Of a DNA stretch of 64,000 nt, positions 8,270 through 16,435 are shown one piece after another; position 1 is the first letter of the stretch, and every line of letters starts with the position of its first letter. A model generated the notes under the pieces. That model did not search any database. It was not told the origin of the DNA and was given only the letters and a program-made list of their open reading frames with translations. A program made the position numbers and the translations under genes. Source of the DNA: Polaromonas sp. SP1 (GTDB lineage Bacteria; Pseudomonadota; Gammaproteobacteria; Burkholderiales; Burkholderiaceae_C); NCBI RefSeq assembly GCF_003711205.1, contig NZ_CP031013.1, positions 1,116,001 to 1,180,000 of the forward strand. Reading direction: 5' to 3'.

Positions 8270-9634
8270 CTACGCGAGAAGACCGAACGTATGTGAAAGC
8301 TGTGCGATGCCACGTAACCTATAGGTTACGGTTCGCCCCTCTTGCTTACGCGTGAGAAGGTTCTGCTTATGTAGTTTTGTCAAATAGTTGCTAGAGAAAT
8401 CTTGCATAGACCGAACAGGGAAACTCTTAAAGTCGCTGGCCCTCGCTTGTCCTGCCTTACCAATTGCTTCTAGAACGGCCATTTCCTTCGCATTCAGGTA
8501 TAGGCCCTTCAGCTCGCTTTCAACAATCTTACGTAAGTAGCTTGCGGCTTGAGGATGCGCCAACTGCTGGTTGATTAGCATCTGGCCGATCGAGGCATTA
8601 AAGGCCGTATCGAATGTCTTTTTGAACCCGGGCGTGTTTTGGACAACTTTAATAGCGGGCGTTTTGAGCACTTGATCTCTGACACTTTCAACAAATTTGG
8701 CGCATATGCTGTTGCTGTATTTAAGAACAAAGCGCATCTCCCCAAACGAGGCCTCATACAGACGCTTATGTGTTTCCTCTGTAAGAGGAGACTTACCTCC
8801 CTTTGAGTTGTGAAATCTAGACACTCGAATGGCGATAGCTTCATGAAGCTCCCCAATTTCAATTGGGCGAATTTCAATTCCGGAACCGGTAGTACGTTCA
8901 AAAACTCTTGGGTCCAGCGACTGAATCAAGCTACCCAAACCGCTTTGCCCGATAAGCACCCACCAAACGTTAGCGATCGAAAATAGAGTGTCACGAAACG
9001 AGATCAACATCGATCCGAGTTGCTCATCGGACAGATTTTCGAGGTTATCTAGAGCGATAACTGCAGATTGAAATCCGAGTGTTGTGACAACCTCAGAGGA
9101 CATCGCCGCCAGAGCATCAGCTATCGCTTCAAAGGATGCATCAGACGCCTTGGGAAGCTGTGCTGTTCGCCCCACAGATCCACCACATCCAAGAACGGAA
9201 ATGCCGAGGCTAAAAGCCGACGTACCTGTGCCGGCCAGCCATTCGCCAATTTCCTTTATCTGCTTGGGAACAGGCTTGGCATTCAGCGCGCACCAAGCAT
9301 CAATTGAACGATATAGCGAATCAACGGCACGAAGCGCGAGTCTCTTTAAGTCGTCTGTCGGCTGTACGGGGCAAAGAGTTCTCGCAGCAAGCAACTTAGG
9401 GCCAAAGGGTGCTAAGTCATTCTCCAAACGATATTGCTGCACGTTGAAGAAGCTGGTTTTTCCGACGCCAGGCGTACCCGAGAGCACCAATACACCACCT
9501 GCAGATGTCCCCAGTTGAGTACAGAGTTCCGTTGCTTCGTTATCGCGCCCCACCAATAGGTCAATATCTTCCGCCCGCGGCAGTAGCGGATTTGTGTTGT
9601 ACGGACTTTCGCGAAAGCCAAGAGATGCCCACAT
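8270..9634 (-). CDS. AAA ATPase with C-terminal winged-helix-like region
   Basis: A 454-residue ATPase of the Orc1/Cdc6-like AAA_16 style. Walker A GTPGVGKT is at 53-60, Walker B VIALDN at 192-197, and a sensor-1-like strand WWVLIGQSG at 224-232. The last ~75 residues (NAKEMAVLEAIGKAGQARASD onward, NLLTRKQEGRTVTYRL) look like a MarR-type winged helix. A near-perfect Shine-Dalgarno (GGAGGAG) precedes the ATG. It lies in a lower-GC island between core metabolic genes, next to a DUF3800-like gene and a small membrane protein. An ATPase with an RNase H-like partner suggests a defence or mobile-element function, but this is inference. Confidence 0.7.
   Translation of the reverse strand: MWASLGFRESPYNTNPLLPRAEDIDLLVGRDNEATELCTQLGTSAGGVLVLSGTPGVGKTSFFNVQQYRLENDLAPFGPKLLAARTLCPVQPTDDLKRLALRAVDSLYRSIDAWCALNAKPVPKQIKEIGEWLAGTGTSAFSLGISVLGCGGSVGRTAQLPKASDASFEAIADALAAMSSEVVTTLGFQSAVIALDNLENLSDEQLGSMLISFRDTLFSIANVWWVLIGQSGLGSLIQSLDPRVFERTTGSGIEIRPIEIGELHEAIAIRVSRFHNSKGGKSPLTEETHKRLYEASFGEMRFVLKYSNSICAKFVESVRDQVLKTPAIKVVQNTPGFKKTFDTAFNASIGQMLINQQLAHPQAASYLRKIVESELKGLYLNAKEMAVLEAIGKAGQARASDFKSFPVRSMQDFSSNYLTKLHKQNLLTRKQEGRTVTYRLRGIAQLSHTFGLLA
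8313..8330. repeat. perfect 18-bp palindrome
   Basis: CGTAACCTATAGGTTACG is a perfect palindrome inside the 3' end of the ATPase gene. It may be chance or a protein-binding site. Confidence 0.4.
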
Positions 9635-9817
9635 TTCTTATATCTCCTCCAACAGAAATTTATCTTGCGAAGTTTCCAAGACTTAACGTCATGCGCGCTG
9701 CAAACTACAGCTCTCGCTAACAAATTCTAGGCTTTTCACGCTTTGATCCCCTCATCCAATCGGAGGGAATTCACGCTTTAAATATCTAACCAACTTGCTC
9801 ACCTGCATTCTTGCTTT
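9635..9817. promoter_or_regulatory. leader of the ATPase gene with three short direct repeats
   Basis: This 183-bp AT-rich gap holds the Shine-Dalgarno of the ATPase gene and three similar 12-mers: TTTTCACGCTTT (9733-9744), AATTCACGCTTT (9768-9779) and TTTTCACGATTT (9815-9826, running into the upstream gene). They may be operator repeats. No confident -10/-35 pair was assigned. Confidence 0.3.
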
Positions 9818-10312
9818 TCACGATTTCTCTAGGTAGCTGCGCAACAACGATTCAAGCTTGGGCAGCCGATCTTGCAGTTCATGAAGTTTGGAGGCTTGGT
9901 TATTGTTGACGTTCTGAAGCCTCGCGGAGATCATTTGCAGTTGAACTGAAAATCTTTCAGTTAATGTCACCATCGATAGAGTTGAACTCCTAATCTCGGG
10001 GGATAACTTATCGCCGCGCTCAATGATTTTCAGAAGAATGCCCTCCAGACCTTCGGCTAGCTCTGCGACTAGATCGGTCTGATTAAACATCGTTTGCTCT
10101 CGGTCACTAATGGGTTGACCCGTATTTTTTCGCTCCCTCTTAAGCGTTTCGGCGTCGACCCGGTATTGCGTGAAAGCGGCTATTGCGCTTCGCAGTAAAT
10201 CTTCATCTCGCTGACGTTCAGCTCGTTTGAAGTAGTGATGCGATGCCAGCGCCGTCCCAACAGCAACTAGCAGTGACAGAGTGGATAGTGCACTATTTAG
10301 GTCAATACTCAT
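9818..10312 (-). CDS. small membrane-anchored coiled-coil protein
   Basis: A 164-residue protein of unknown family. ATG 10312 gives one N-terminal membrane helix (ALSTLSLLVAVGTALASHHYF) followed by a charged, helical, coiled-coil-rich body ending in repeated leucine heptads (LHELQDRLPKLESLLRSYL). A GTG at 10375 would extend it by 21 residues, with no better signal. Base composition is lower in GC than flanking core genes, as in the ATPase and DUF3800-like genes downstream on the same strand. It could be a membrane-tethered component of the same system; nothing proves this. Confidence 0.55.
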   Translation of the reverse strand: MSIDLNSALSTLSLLVAVGTALASHHYFKRAERQRDEDLLRSAIAAFTQYRVDAETLKRERKNTGQPISDREQTMFNQTDLVAELAEGLEGILLKIIERGDKLSPEIRSSTLSMVTLTERFSVQLQMISARLQNVNNNQASKLHELQDRLPKLESLLRSYLEKS

Positions 10313-10527
10313 GCTTATGGCGTTCAAGTCGGACGTACCCAGTGAGCTGTAGCCACTACGGCGCGTCAAGATCACGCGTCTTGGTCACCCAAACATCAGA
10401 GCTCCAGCTAATGGGAAGAGTGTGTCGCTTTTTGGCTCTATCAAAACTACTGGCTTACCCGCCCCATCCCTCTTCCTTTGGGTAAAGGATTCTCGTGACT
10501 CTCTCGAAGCACTTGGCTAAAGGCAAA

Positions 10528-11769
10528 ATGCCACACATGAACTCCCTATCCGGCATCCGCATCCTCGACCTCTCCCGCGTGCTCGCAGGCCCCTGGTGTA
10601 CCCAGACACTCGCTGATCTGGGTGCGGACGTGATCAAGATTGAGCGCCCTGGCACGGGTGACGACACACGCACCTGGGGTCCGCCGTTTTTGAAGGATGC
10701 GCAGGGGGCGGACACCGAGGCCGCTTATTACCTGGGCACGAACCGCAACAAGCGCTCCGTCACATGCGACATTGCGCAGCCCGCGGGCCAGGCGCTGGTG
10801 CGTGCGCTGGCTGCGCATTGCGATGTGTTTGTGGAGAACTTCAAGGTGGGCGACATGGCGCGTTATGGGCTGGACTATGCGTCGCTCAAAGCCATCAACC
10901 CGCGCCTCGTTTACTGCTCTGTCACGGGCTTTGGGCAGACGGGGCCTTATGCCGACCGTGCGGGTTATGACTATGCGATCCAGGGCATGGGTGGGCTGAT
11001 GAGTGTGACGGGTGAGCGTGACGACCTGGGGGGTGGGCCGCAGAAGGTGGGTGTGGCGGTGGCGGATTTGATGACAGGCATGTATGCGACGGTGGCGATT
11101 CTTGCTGCGCTGCGCCATGCCGAGAAGACCGGCGAGGGCCAGCAGGTGGACATGGCGCTGCTGGACACGCAAGTGGCGATGCTGGCCAACCTGGGCGCCA
11201 ACTATCTGGTGAGCGGCAAGGCGCCGGGCCGTGCGGGCAATGCGCACCAGAACATCGTGCCGTATCAGGTGTTTGAAGTGGCGCCTGCCGCTGACGGCAG
11301 CAAGGACCATTTGATTCTCGCGGTGGGCAATGACTCGCAGTATGCGAAGTTTTGCACCGTGGCCAACATCCCTGAGCTGGCAACCAACCCGCTGTTTGCC
11401 ACGAATCGCAACCGCGTGCAGAACCGCGGCCAGCTGGTGCCGATTCTGGAGGCGGTGATGAAGACGCGCAGCAAGGCCGACTGGCTGAGCGCGCTGGAGG
11501 CGGCGAAGGTGCCGTGTGGCGCGATCAACAGCCTGGCGGAGGTGTTTGCCGATCCGCAAATTGAGGCGCGCAAGATGGTGACCGAGTGGCAGCACCCGGT
11601 GAAGGACGATTTGAAACTCGTCTCCAGCCCCATCCGCATGAGCGCGACGCCGGTGCGCACCGACTTGCCGCCGCCGCTGCTGGGCCAGCACACGGATGAA
11701 GTGCTGCGCGAGCTGCTGAACTATTCGGACGCGCAGCTGTCTGAACTCAAACACATAAAGGTGATCTGA
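10528..11769 (+). CDS. CaiB/BaiF family (class III) CoA-transferase
   Basis: A 413-residue family III CoA-transferase, which moves CoA between carboxylic acids through an aspartyl-CoA intermediate. The N-terminal block (LSGIRILDLSRVLAGPWCTQ) and the catalytic Asp180 in GVAVADLMTGMYA are clear. ATG 10528 sits behind TAAAGG; ATG 10537 is a reasonable alternative. The substrate cannot be told from sequence. The stop overlaps the start of an esterase-like gene, so the two are co-translated. Confidence 0.9.
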   Translation: MPHMNSLSGIRILDLSRVLAGPWCTQTLADLGADVIKIERPGTGDDTRTWGPPFLKDAQGADTEAAYYLGTNRNKRSVTCDIAQPAGQALVRALAAHCDVFVENFKVGDMARYGLDYASLKAINPRLVYCSVTGFGQTGPYADRAGYDYAIQGMGGLMSVTGERDDLGGGPQKVGVAVADLMTGMYATVAILAALRHAEKTGEGQQVDMALLDTQVAMLANLGANYLVSGKAPGRAGNAHQNIVPYQVFEVAPAADGSKDHLILAVGNDSQYAKFCTVANIPELATNPLFATNRNRVQNRGQLVPILEAVMKTRSKADWLSALEAAKVPCGAINSLAEVFADPQIEARKMVTEWQHPVKDDLKLVSSPIRMSATPVRTDLPPPLLGQHTDEVLRELLNYSDAQLSELKHIKVI

Positions 11770-12500
11770 TGGCAAATTTTGTTTTGGTGCACGGTGCCTG
11801 GCATGGCGGCTGGTGCTGGCAACGCGTCACCGCCCCGCTGCAGGCGCAAGGCCATCGCGTGTACGCCGTCACGTTGACGGGCCTGGGCGAGCGCGCGCAC
11901 CTGCTCTCGCCCGCGATCAACCTCGACACGCATATCAACGACGTCATCAACCTGATCGAAGCGGAAGAGTTGCATGACGTCATCCTCGCCGTGCATTCGT
12001 ACGCCGGCATGATCGGCACGGCGGTGACTGACCGCATGCCCGAGCGCATCAAGCACCTGGTGTATGTGGATGCGGTGGTGCCCAAGCCCGGCGAAAGCTG
12101 GAGCAGCACGCAGGCCAGCGCGACGCAGCAGCAGCGCATGGCGGCGGCGCAGGCGTCGCCGAACTTCAGCTTTCCGCCGCCTGACCCGGAGGTGTTTGGC
12201 CTGCATGACGCCGACCATGCATGGGTAAAACGCCGGCAGACGCCGCACCCAGGCAACACCTACCAGGCGCCGCTGCACTTTGATGTGAAGCGTGTGGCGG
12301 CGGTGCCGCGCACCTTTGTCAATTGTGTGGACCCGGCGCTGGCGACCATTGCACCCAGCCGCCTGCGTGTGCAGGACCCGAAATTCTGGGACGGCGCGTG
12401 GCTGCCGAATTCGCGGGTGGTCGAGATCAAGACCGGGCACGACCCGATGATCAGCGAGCCTGCGGCGCTGACAAAATTCCTGCTGGAAAGCGCCGAATGA
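11769..12500 (+). CDS. alpha/beta hydrolase, salicylate-esterase type
   Basis: A 243-residue alpha/beta hydrolase like plant methylesterases and bacterial EstC-type esterases. It has the oxyanion block LVHGAWHGGWCW, nucleophile Ser77 in AVHSYAG, and catalytic His224 in KTGHDPM. Being cytoplasmic and translationally coupled (TGATG) to the CoA-transferase suggests a shared catabolic step. Its stop in turn overlaps the ATG of the thioredoxin-like gene. Confidence 0.88.
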   Translation: MANFVLVHGAWHGGWCWQRVTAPLQAQGHRVYAVTLTGLGERAHLLSPAINLDTHINDVINLIEAEELHDVILAVHSYAGMIGTAVTDRMPERIKHLVYVDAVVPKPGESWSSTQASATQQQRMAAAQASPNFSFPPPDPEVFGLHDADHAWVKRRQTPHPGNTYQAPLHFDVKRVAAVPRTFVNCVDPALATIAPSRLRVQDPKFWDGAWLPNSRVVEIKTGHDPMISEPAALTKFLLESAE

Positions 12501-12976
12501 ATTTGCTCGGCCGCCGCCAGTTCACCGCCGCGTTGGCGGGCAGCCTGGCCTTGCCGCAGCTGGCGCGGGCGGCAGACACGGCATTGCCGGTGCCCGCATC
12601 GTTGCCGGCGGCTGCCGGCATCGCGGCACTGAAAAAAGAGCCGCTGGTGCTGCTGGTCAGCCTGCCCGGCTGCCCGTATTGCGAGCTGGTGCGGCGCAAC
12701 TACCTGTTGCCGGCGCAGCGTGAGGGCAGCATGCACGCCTGGCAGCTCAACATCAGCGACCGCATCACGCCGCTGACGGGCTTTGACGGCAAGGTGACGA
12801 CAGCCGCCGCGCAAGTCGCGGCATGGAAGGCGGGCTTCACGCCGACAGTGCTGTTTCTCGGCCCGGCTGGGCAAGAACTGGCGGAGCGGCTGGTGGGCCT
12901 GGCGTCTGTGGATTTTTATGGTGCCTACCTGGATGCGCGGCTGGCAGAGGCGCGCAGGGCGGTAAGGGCGCTTTAG
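12497..12976 (+). CDS. periplasmic thioredoxin-fold protein with Tat-like signal
   Basis: A 159-residue exported protein. The N-terminus has a twin-arginine-like signal (RRQFTAALAGSLALP, cleavage near ARA-A). The mature part has a thioredoxin-like core with CPYC (Cys59, Cys62) in LVSLPGCPYC and FTPTVLFLGPAG near the expected cis-Pro position. It probably reduces or oxidises a periplasmic thiol protein. ATG 12497 overlaps the preceding stop (ATGA), so it is the third gene of the CoA-transferase operon. Confidence 0.82.
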   Translation: MNLLGRRQFTAALAGSLALPQLARAADTALPVPASLPAAAGIAALKKEPLVLLVSLPGCPYCELVRRNYLLPAQREGSMHAWQLNISDRITPLTGFDGKVTTAAAQVAAWKAGFTPTVLFLGPAGQELAERLVGLASVDFYGAYLDARLAEARRAVRAL

Positions 12977-13020
12977 CCAGCACCCGGCCGTTGAGGCTGC
13001 CGCCGGGCAGAAACTTCATT

Positions 13021-13076
13021 TGCTATTATTTTGATAGCTGCTAGTCAAGGCGGGTATTGGGCTAGATGCCTTTTTT
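13021..13076 (+). repeat. dispersed repeat R1, diverged copy
   Basis: It begins TGCTATTATTTTGATAGCTG and ends GGGCTAGATGCC-T(6). It has the two-hairpin plan of R1 with several changes. It lies between the thioredoxin-like gene and the GrpB-family gene. Confidence 0.6.
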
Positions 13077-13129
13077 ATCATTAATACTCCTTTGGCCGCC
13101 CTGAACCAGAATCTGCCCTCTTCCCAACC

Positions 13130-13672
13130 ATGACTGGCCCCAATTCCCTGCTTGCCGCCATTCACGAGGAAGTGAGCCTGCAGCCCTATGACCCGCGCTG
13201 GCCGGGCCTGTTTGCCGCCGAGCGGGACCGGCTGCGGCTGCTCGCGCCGCAGCTTCCGGCGCGCCTGATCGACATCCAGCACATCGGCAGCACGGCGGTG
13301 CCGGGCCTGGCGGCCAAACCGGTGATCGACATGCTGGCCGGGGTCGAATCGATGGCGGCGGCCGAGGCGCTGTTGGCGCCGCTGTGCGCCAACGGCTACA
13401 CCACGTCGGCGGAGTTCAACGCCTCACTCAACGACCGCAAATGGCTGATGCGCTGGGCCGACGGGCGGCGCACGCACCATTTGCACATCGTGGTGCACGG
13501 CGGCGATGTGTGGGCCGGGCGCCTGCGCTTTCGCGACGCACTGCGTGCGGATGCGGCGCTGGCCGCGCGCTATGCCGCCCTCAAGGCGGAGCTGGCGGCG
13601 AAGCACCCGCGCGACCGTGAGGCTTACACCGATGCCAAGGCCGCGTTTGTGCAGGCGGCCAGCAAGGGCTGA
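13130..13672 (+). CDS. GrpB family (UPF0157) protein
   Basis: A 180-residue GrpB-family protein with a nucleotidyltransferase-like core. The signature HIGSTAVPGLAAKPVIDM is at about 44-61, and HHLHIVVHGG with its downstream Arg-rich helix is intact. Members are sometimes fused to dephospho-CoA kinase, but the stand-alone role is unknown. It is preceded by R1 repeat DNA and followed by the riboswitch leader of dadA, so it seems to be a single-gene unit. Confidence 0.88.
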   Translation: MTGPNSLLAAIHEEVSLQPYDPRWPGLFAAERDRLRLLAPQLPARLIDIQHIGSTAVPGLAAKPVIDMLAGVESMAAAEALLAPLCANGYTTSAEFNASLNDRKWLMRWADGRRTHHLHIVVHGGDVWAGRLRFRDALRADAALAARYAALKAELAAKHPRDREAYTDAKAAFVQAASKG

Positions 13673-13770
13673 GCGCTTCTACTATTAAGGTTCTGAATCA
13701 CTCCGCTAGACCAGTACTGAAGGCCCCATCCACGCTTGGCAAAACCGCCTTCGGTGGTAAATTCAAACCC

Positions 13771-13969
13771 GTTCAAGCAGGAGAGCGCTGCCCGCAAAGG
13801 CAGCCACCGAAGGCGCAAACTTCCATAATCGCTCAGGTCCCGTACTGCCCGGAACACACAGCCGTCTGGAGAGACGCCGCACGCAATGTGCAGCGCACCG
13901 AAGGAGCAAAGCCGATGCTTGTCATAGACATCAAGCACGGCTGAATCTCTCAGGTACCAAGGACAGTGG
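13771..13969 (+). ncRNA. tandem glycine riboswitch
   Basis: Two aptamers lie back to back. Aptamer 1 (about 13771-13857) has GGAGAGC, then CACCGAAGGCGCAAA, then CGCTCAGGTCCCGTACTG and GGAACA. Aptamer 2 (about 13862-13969) has TCTGGAGAGAC, CACCGAAGGAGCAAA and TGAATCTCTCAGGTACC with AAGGACAG. These are the hallmark blocks of the cooperative glycine riboswitch. A terminator-like hairpin follows (13976-14025) and then dadA, so glycine should control expression of the amino-acid dehydrogenase. Confidence 0.93.
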
Positions 13970-13975
13970 AAGCGG

Positions 13976-14025
13976 CCGCAAGCATGCTGACAGGCGATGC
14001 TTGGCGGTTGCCACGTTTCTTTTTT
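13976..14025 (+). terminator. expression platform hairpin of the glycine riboswitch
   Basis: CCGCAAGCAT (13976-13985) pairs with ATGCTTGGCGG (13997-14007), with one bulged base, and a T-rich run follows (14016-14025). It lies just after aptamer 2, as expected for an intrinsic terminator whose folding depends on glycine. Confidence 0.65.
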
Positions 14026-14096
14026 GAATCACGCACCCCCCAAGACCCTGCAGCACTTGCGCAACTGCAATGTTCTGCTTGAAAAAAGGATTCGCC

Positions 14097-15410
14097 ATGA
14101 AAGTCATGGTTTTGGGGGCGGGTGTCACGGGGATCACCACCGCCTGGTATTTGGCGCAACGCGGTCATGAGGTGACGGTGGTCGAGCGCCGCGGCGCGGC
14201 CGCGATGGAAACCAGCTTCGCCAACGGCGGGCAAATATCGGTGAGCCACGCCGAGCCCTGGGCCAACCCGGGCGCACCGCTCAAGGTATTGCAATGGCTG
14301 GCGCGTGAAGATGCGCCGCTGCTCTTCAGGCTGCGGGCCGATGTGAACCAGTGGCTGTGGGGCCTGGAGTTTCTGCGCAACTGCACGCCGGCGCGCACCG
14401 CAGAAAACATCAAACAAATCGTGAGCCTGGGCATGTACAGCCGCGGCGCGCTGCAAAAGCTGCGTGCCGAGCTGGGCCTGCAATACGACGCGCAGACCAA
14501 GGGCATCCTGCACTTCTACACCAGCCAGGCCGAGTACGACGCCGCGCAGGAACCGGCGCGCATCATGCGCGAGCACGGCTGCGAGCTGGACATGAAAACC
14601 GCCGACGAGTGCGTGGCCATTGAGCCGGCGCTGGCGCAATGCCGCAGCAGCATCGTGGGGGGCAGCATGACGCCGAGCGATGAGTCGGGCGATGCGCAAG
14701 CTTTTACCACCGCGCTGGCCGCGCGCTGCGAGCAGGCGGGCGTGAAGTTTTTGTACAACACCACCGTGCTGGGGCTGGATGCCGCAGAGGGGCAACTCAA
14801 TGGTGTGCAAGTCGCGATGGGCCGCGGTGAGGCCGGCGGCAAGGTCGAGATGCTGAAGGCCGACGCCTATGTGATGTGCCTGGGCGCCTTCAGCGCGCAG
14901 TGGGCCAAGGTGCTGGGGCAAAGCCTGCGCATCTACCCGGCCAAGGGTTACTCGGTCACGCTGCCGGTCATCAACGAAGCGGCCTCTTACCAGGTCAGCC
15001 TGACGGACGACGAGTACAAGCTGGTGTTCTCGCGCTTTGGCAATCGCCTGCGCATTGCCGGCACGGCCGAACTCAACGGCTACAACACCGAGCTGAACCT
15101 GGTGCGCTGCAATGCCATCGTGCGCCGGGTGAAGCAGCTCTTCCCCGAGATGACGGACGGCGAAGGCGCGCAGTTCTGGACGGGCCTGCGCCCGGCCACG
15201 CCGAGCAACGTGCCGTACATCGGCAAGAGCCGCGCATCCAACGTCTTCCTCAACACCGGCCACGGCACGCTGGGCTGGACGCACGCCTGCGGCTCGGGCG
15301 CGGCGATCGCGGACATCGTGAGCGGGCGCGTGCCGGAGGTGGACTTTGCGTTTACCGGCATGCCGAAGGCGGGGCGCGTGATGGCATTGCCGGGGATGGT
15401 GAAGGCCTGA
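14097..15410 (+). CDS. dadA: D-amino acid dehydrogenase small-subunit-like FAD oxidoreductase
   Basis: A 437-residue DadA-type flavoprotein. The N-terminus VMVLGAGVTGITTAWYLAQRG is the FAD dinucleotide fold, and the family block NGGQISVSHAEPWANPG follows. The C-terminal FAD region includes GLRPATPSNVPYIG and NTGHGTLGWTHACGSG. It should oxidise D-amino acids (D-alanine and others, perhaps glycine) to keto acids and pass electrons to quinone. ATG 14097 is chosen because MKVMVLGAG is the family start; the upstream ATG at 14070 would add nine unlikely residues. The tandem glycine riboswitch in its leader points to glycine as the inducing signal. Confidence 0.93.
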   Translation: MKVMVLGAGVTGITTAWYLAQRGHEVTVVERRGAAAMETSFANGGQISVSHAEPWANPGAPLKVLQWLAREDAPLLFRLRADVNQWLWGLEFLRNCTPARTAENIKQIVSLGMYSRGALQKLRAELGLQYDAQTKGILHFYTSQAEYDAAQEPARIMREHGCELDMKTADECVAIEPALAQCRSSIVGGSMTPSDESGDAQAFTTALAARCEQAGVKFLYNTTVLGLDAAEGQLNGVQVAMGRGEAGGKVEMLKADAYVMCLGAFSAQWAKVLGQSLRIYPAKGYSVTLPVINEAASYQVSLTDDEYKLVFSRFGNRLRIAGTAELNGYNTELNLVRCNAIVRRVKQLFPEMTDGEGAQFWTGLRPATPSNVPYIGKSRASNVFLNTGHGTLGWTHACGSGAAIADIVSGRVPEVDFAFTGMPKAGRVMALPGMVKA

Positions 15411-15480
15411 TCGGCGAGCGGCTGCATCAGATGAGCGGAAACGGTAATATCGCCCTCCGTTCATCAAGCCACTGCAGCCA

Positions 15481-15690
15481 ATGACATCACCTGCCACCAC
15501 GCCGCCCGACGGCCTTCCGCACTACCGCCTCCTCACCGGCCCGGACGACGCGAGCTTTTGCCACCGGGTGAGTGAAACCCTCGCGCTGGGTTACGAGCTT
15601 TACGGCTCACCGGCGGCAACCTTCAACGGCGAGCGTGTGATCGTGGCGCAGGCGGTGCTGTGGCCTGCAGTTCGCAACGGCAAGGCATGA
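15481..15690 (+). CDS. DUF1737 domain protein
   Basis: A 69-residue protein consisting of a DUF1737 domain (YRLLTGPDDASFCHRVSE, LALGYELYGSPAATFNG, VIVAQAVLW). The function is unknown; members are often found fused to or beside enzymes. The stop overlaps the start of the DinB-like gene, indicating coupling. Confidence 0.85.
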   Translation: MTSPATTPPDGLPHYRLLTGPDDASFCHRVSETLALGYELYGSPAATFNGERVIVAQAVLWPAVRNGKA

Positions 15691-16220
15691 GCAACGCCCT
15701 GCCCCTGAACCCCGCCACCCTGCAGGCGATGGCGGATTTCCCGCGCCAGCTGGAGCAGTTCTACGACGCGATTCCGCCAAGCCACAAGGACTGGACGCCG
15801 CCGTCATGGGACGGCATTCCGAGCGAAACTTTTACGGCACTGGGCCAGGTTTGCCATGTGCGGGACATCGAGATCGACGGCTACCACGTGCGGATTCAGC
15901 GCACGCTGGCAGAAAACAATCCGCTGCTGGAATCGCTGGACGGCTACGTGCTGGAAAAGGAACGCGACTACGCACACGCCGATGCGAATGAAGTGCTGGC
16001 GGCGTTTCGCGCCGCGCGTGTGAAGACGATGGCGATCCTGGCGGGCATCACACCGCAGCAGCTGGACCGCACGGCGGAGTTCGAAGGCTACGGCGCGCTG
16101 ACGCTGCGCAGCCTGGTGCACTATTTGTGCAGCCACGACCAGCAGCATTTGGCGGGTTTGCAGTGGCTGCTGGGGAAGATTGATGCGGCTGGCGCTGCAG
16201 ATGAAAAAGGGAAGTTGTAA
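15687..16220 (+). CDS. DinB-like / DUF664-type four-helix protein
   Basis: A 177-residue helical protein of the DinB/YfiT kind. Histidines are placed as for a metal site: CHVRDIEIDGYH at about 54-65 and HYLCSHDQQHLAG at about 147-159. Members include thiol transferases acting with bacillithiol or glutathione, but the substrate is not predictable here. ATG 15687 overlaps the DUF1737 stop by one base step (ATGA). Confidence 0.78.
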   Translation: MSNALPLNPATLQAMADFPRQLEQFYDAIPPSHKDWTPPSWDGIPSETFTALGQVCHVRDIEIDGYHVRIQRTLAENNPLLESLDGYVLEKERDYAHADANEVLAAFRAARVKTMAILAGITPQQLDRTAEFEGYGALTLRSLVHYLCSHDQQHLAGLQWLLGKIDAAGAADEKGKL

Positions 16221-16435
16221 CGCTTTCTTATCAGGAAAGCTGCTTAGCGCGCTACCTCGCCCCCTCTTTTTTCAACTGAAAAACAACGAATTTCCCACGT
16301 CAAGCCCACTTTATGACCCTTTAGAGTTGGTCAACCTGTAAGTAAAAGTTAGTTTGGACGCACACTGAGACCAACCGGCGTCTCTGCCGTGCGGCCGCAA
16401 TGCGGTTCTATCCATAACTACTGGGGTGATTAAAG

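Noticed and set aside
13624-13938. 104-residue frame on the minus strand before dadA
   Set aside because: It overlaps the glycine riboswitch, which explains the sequence better, and has no protein-like features.
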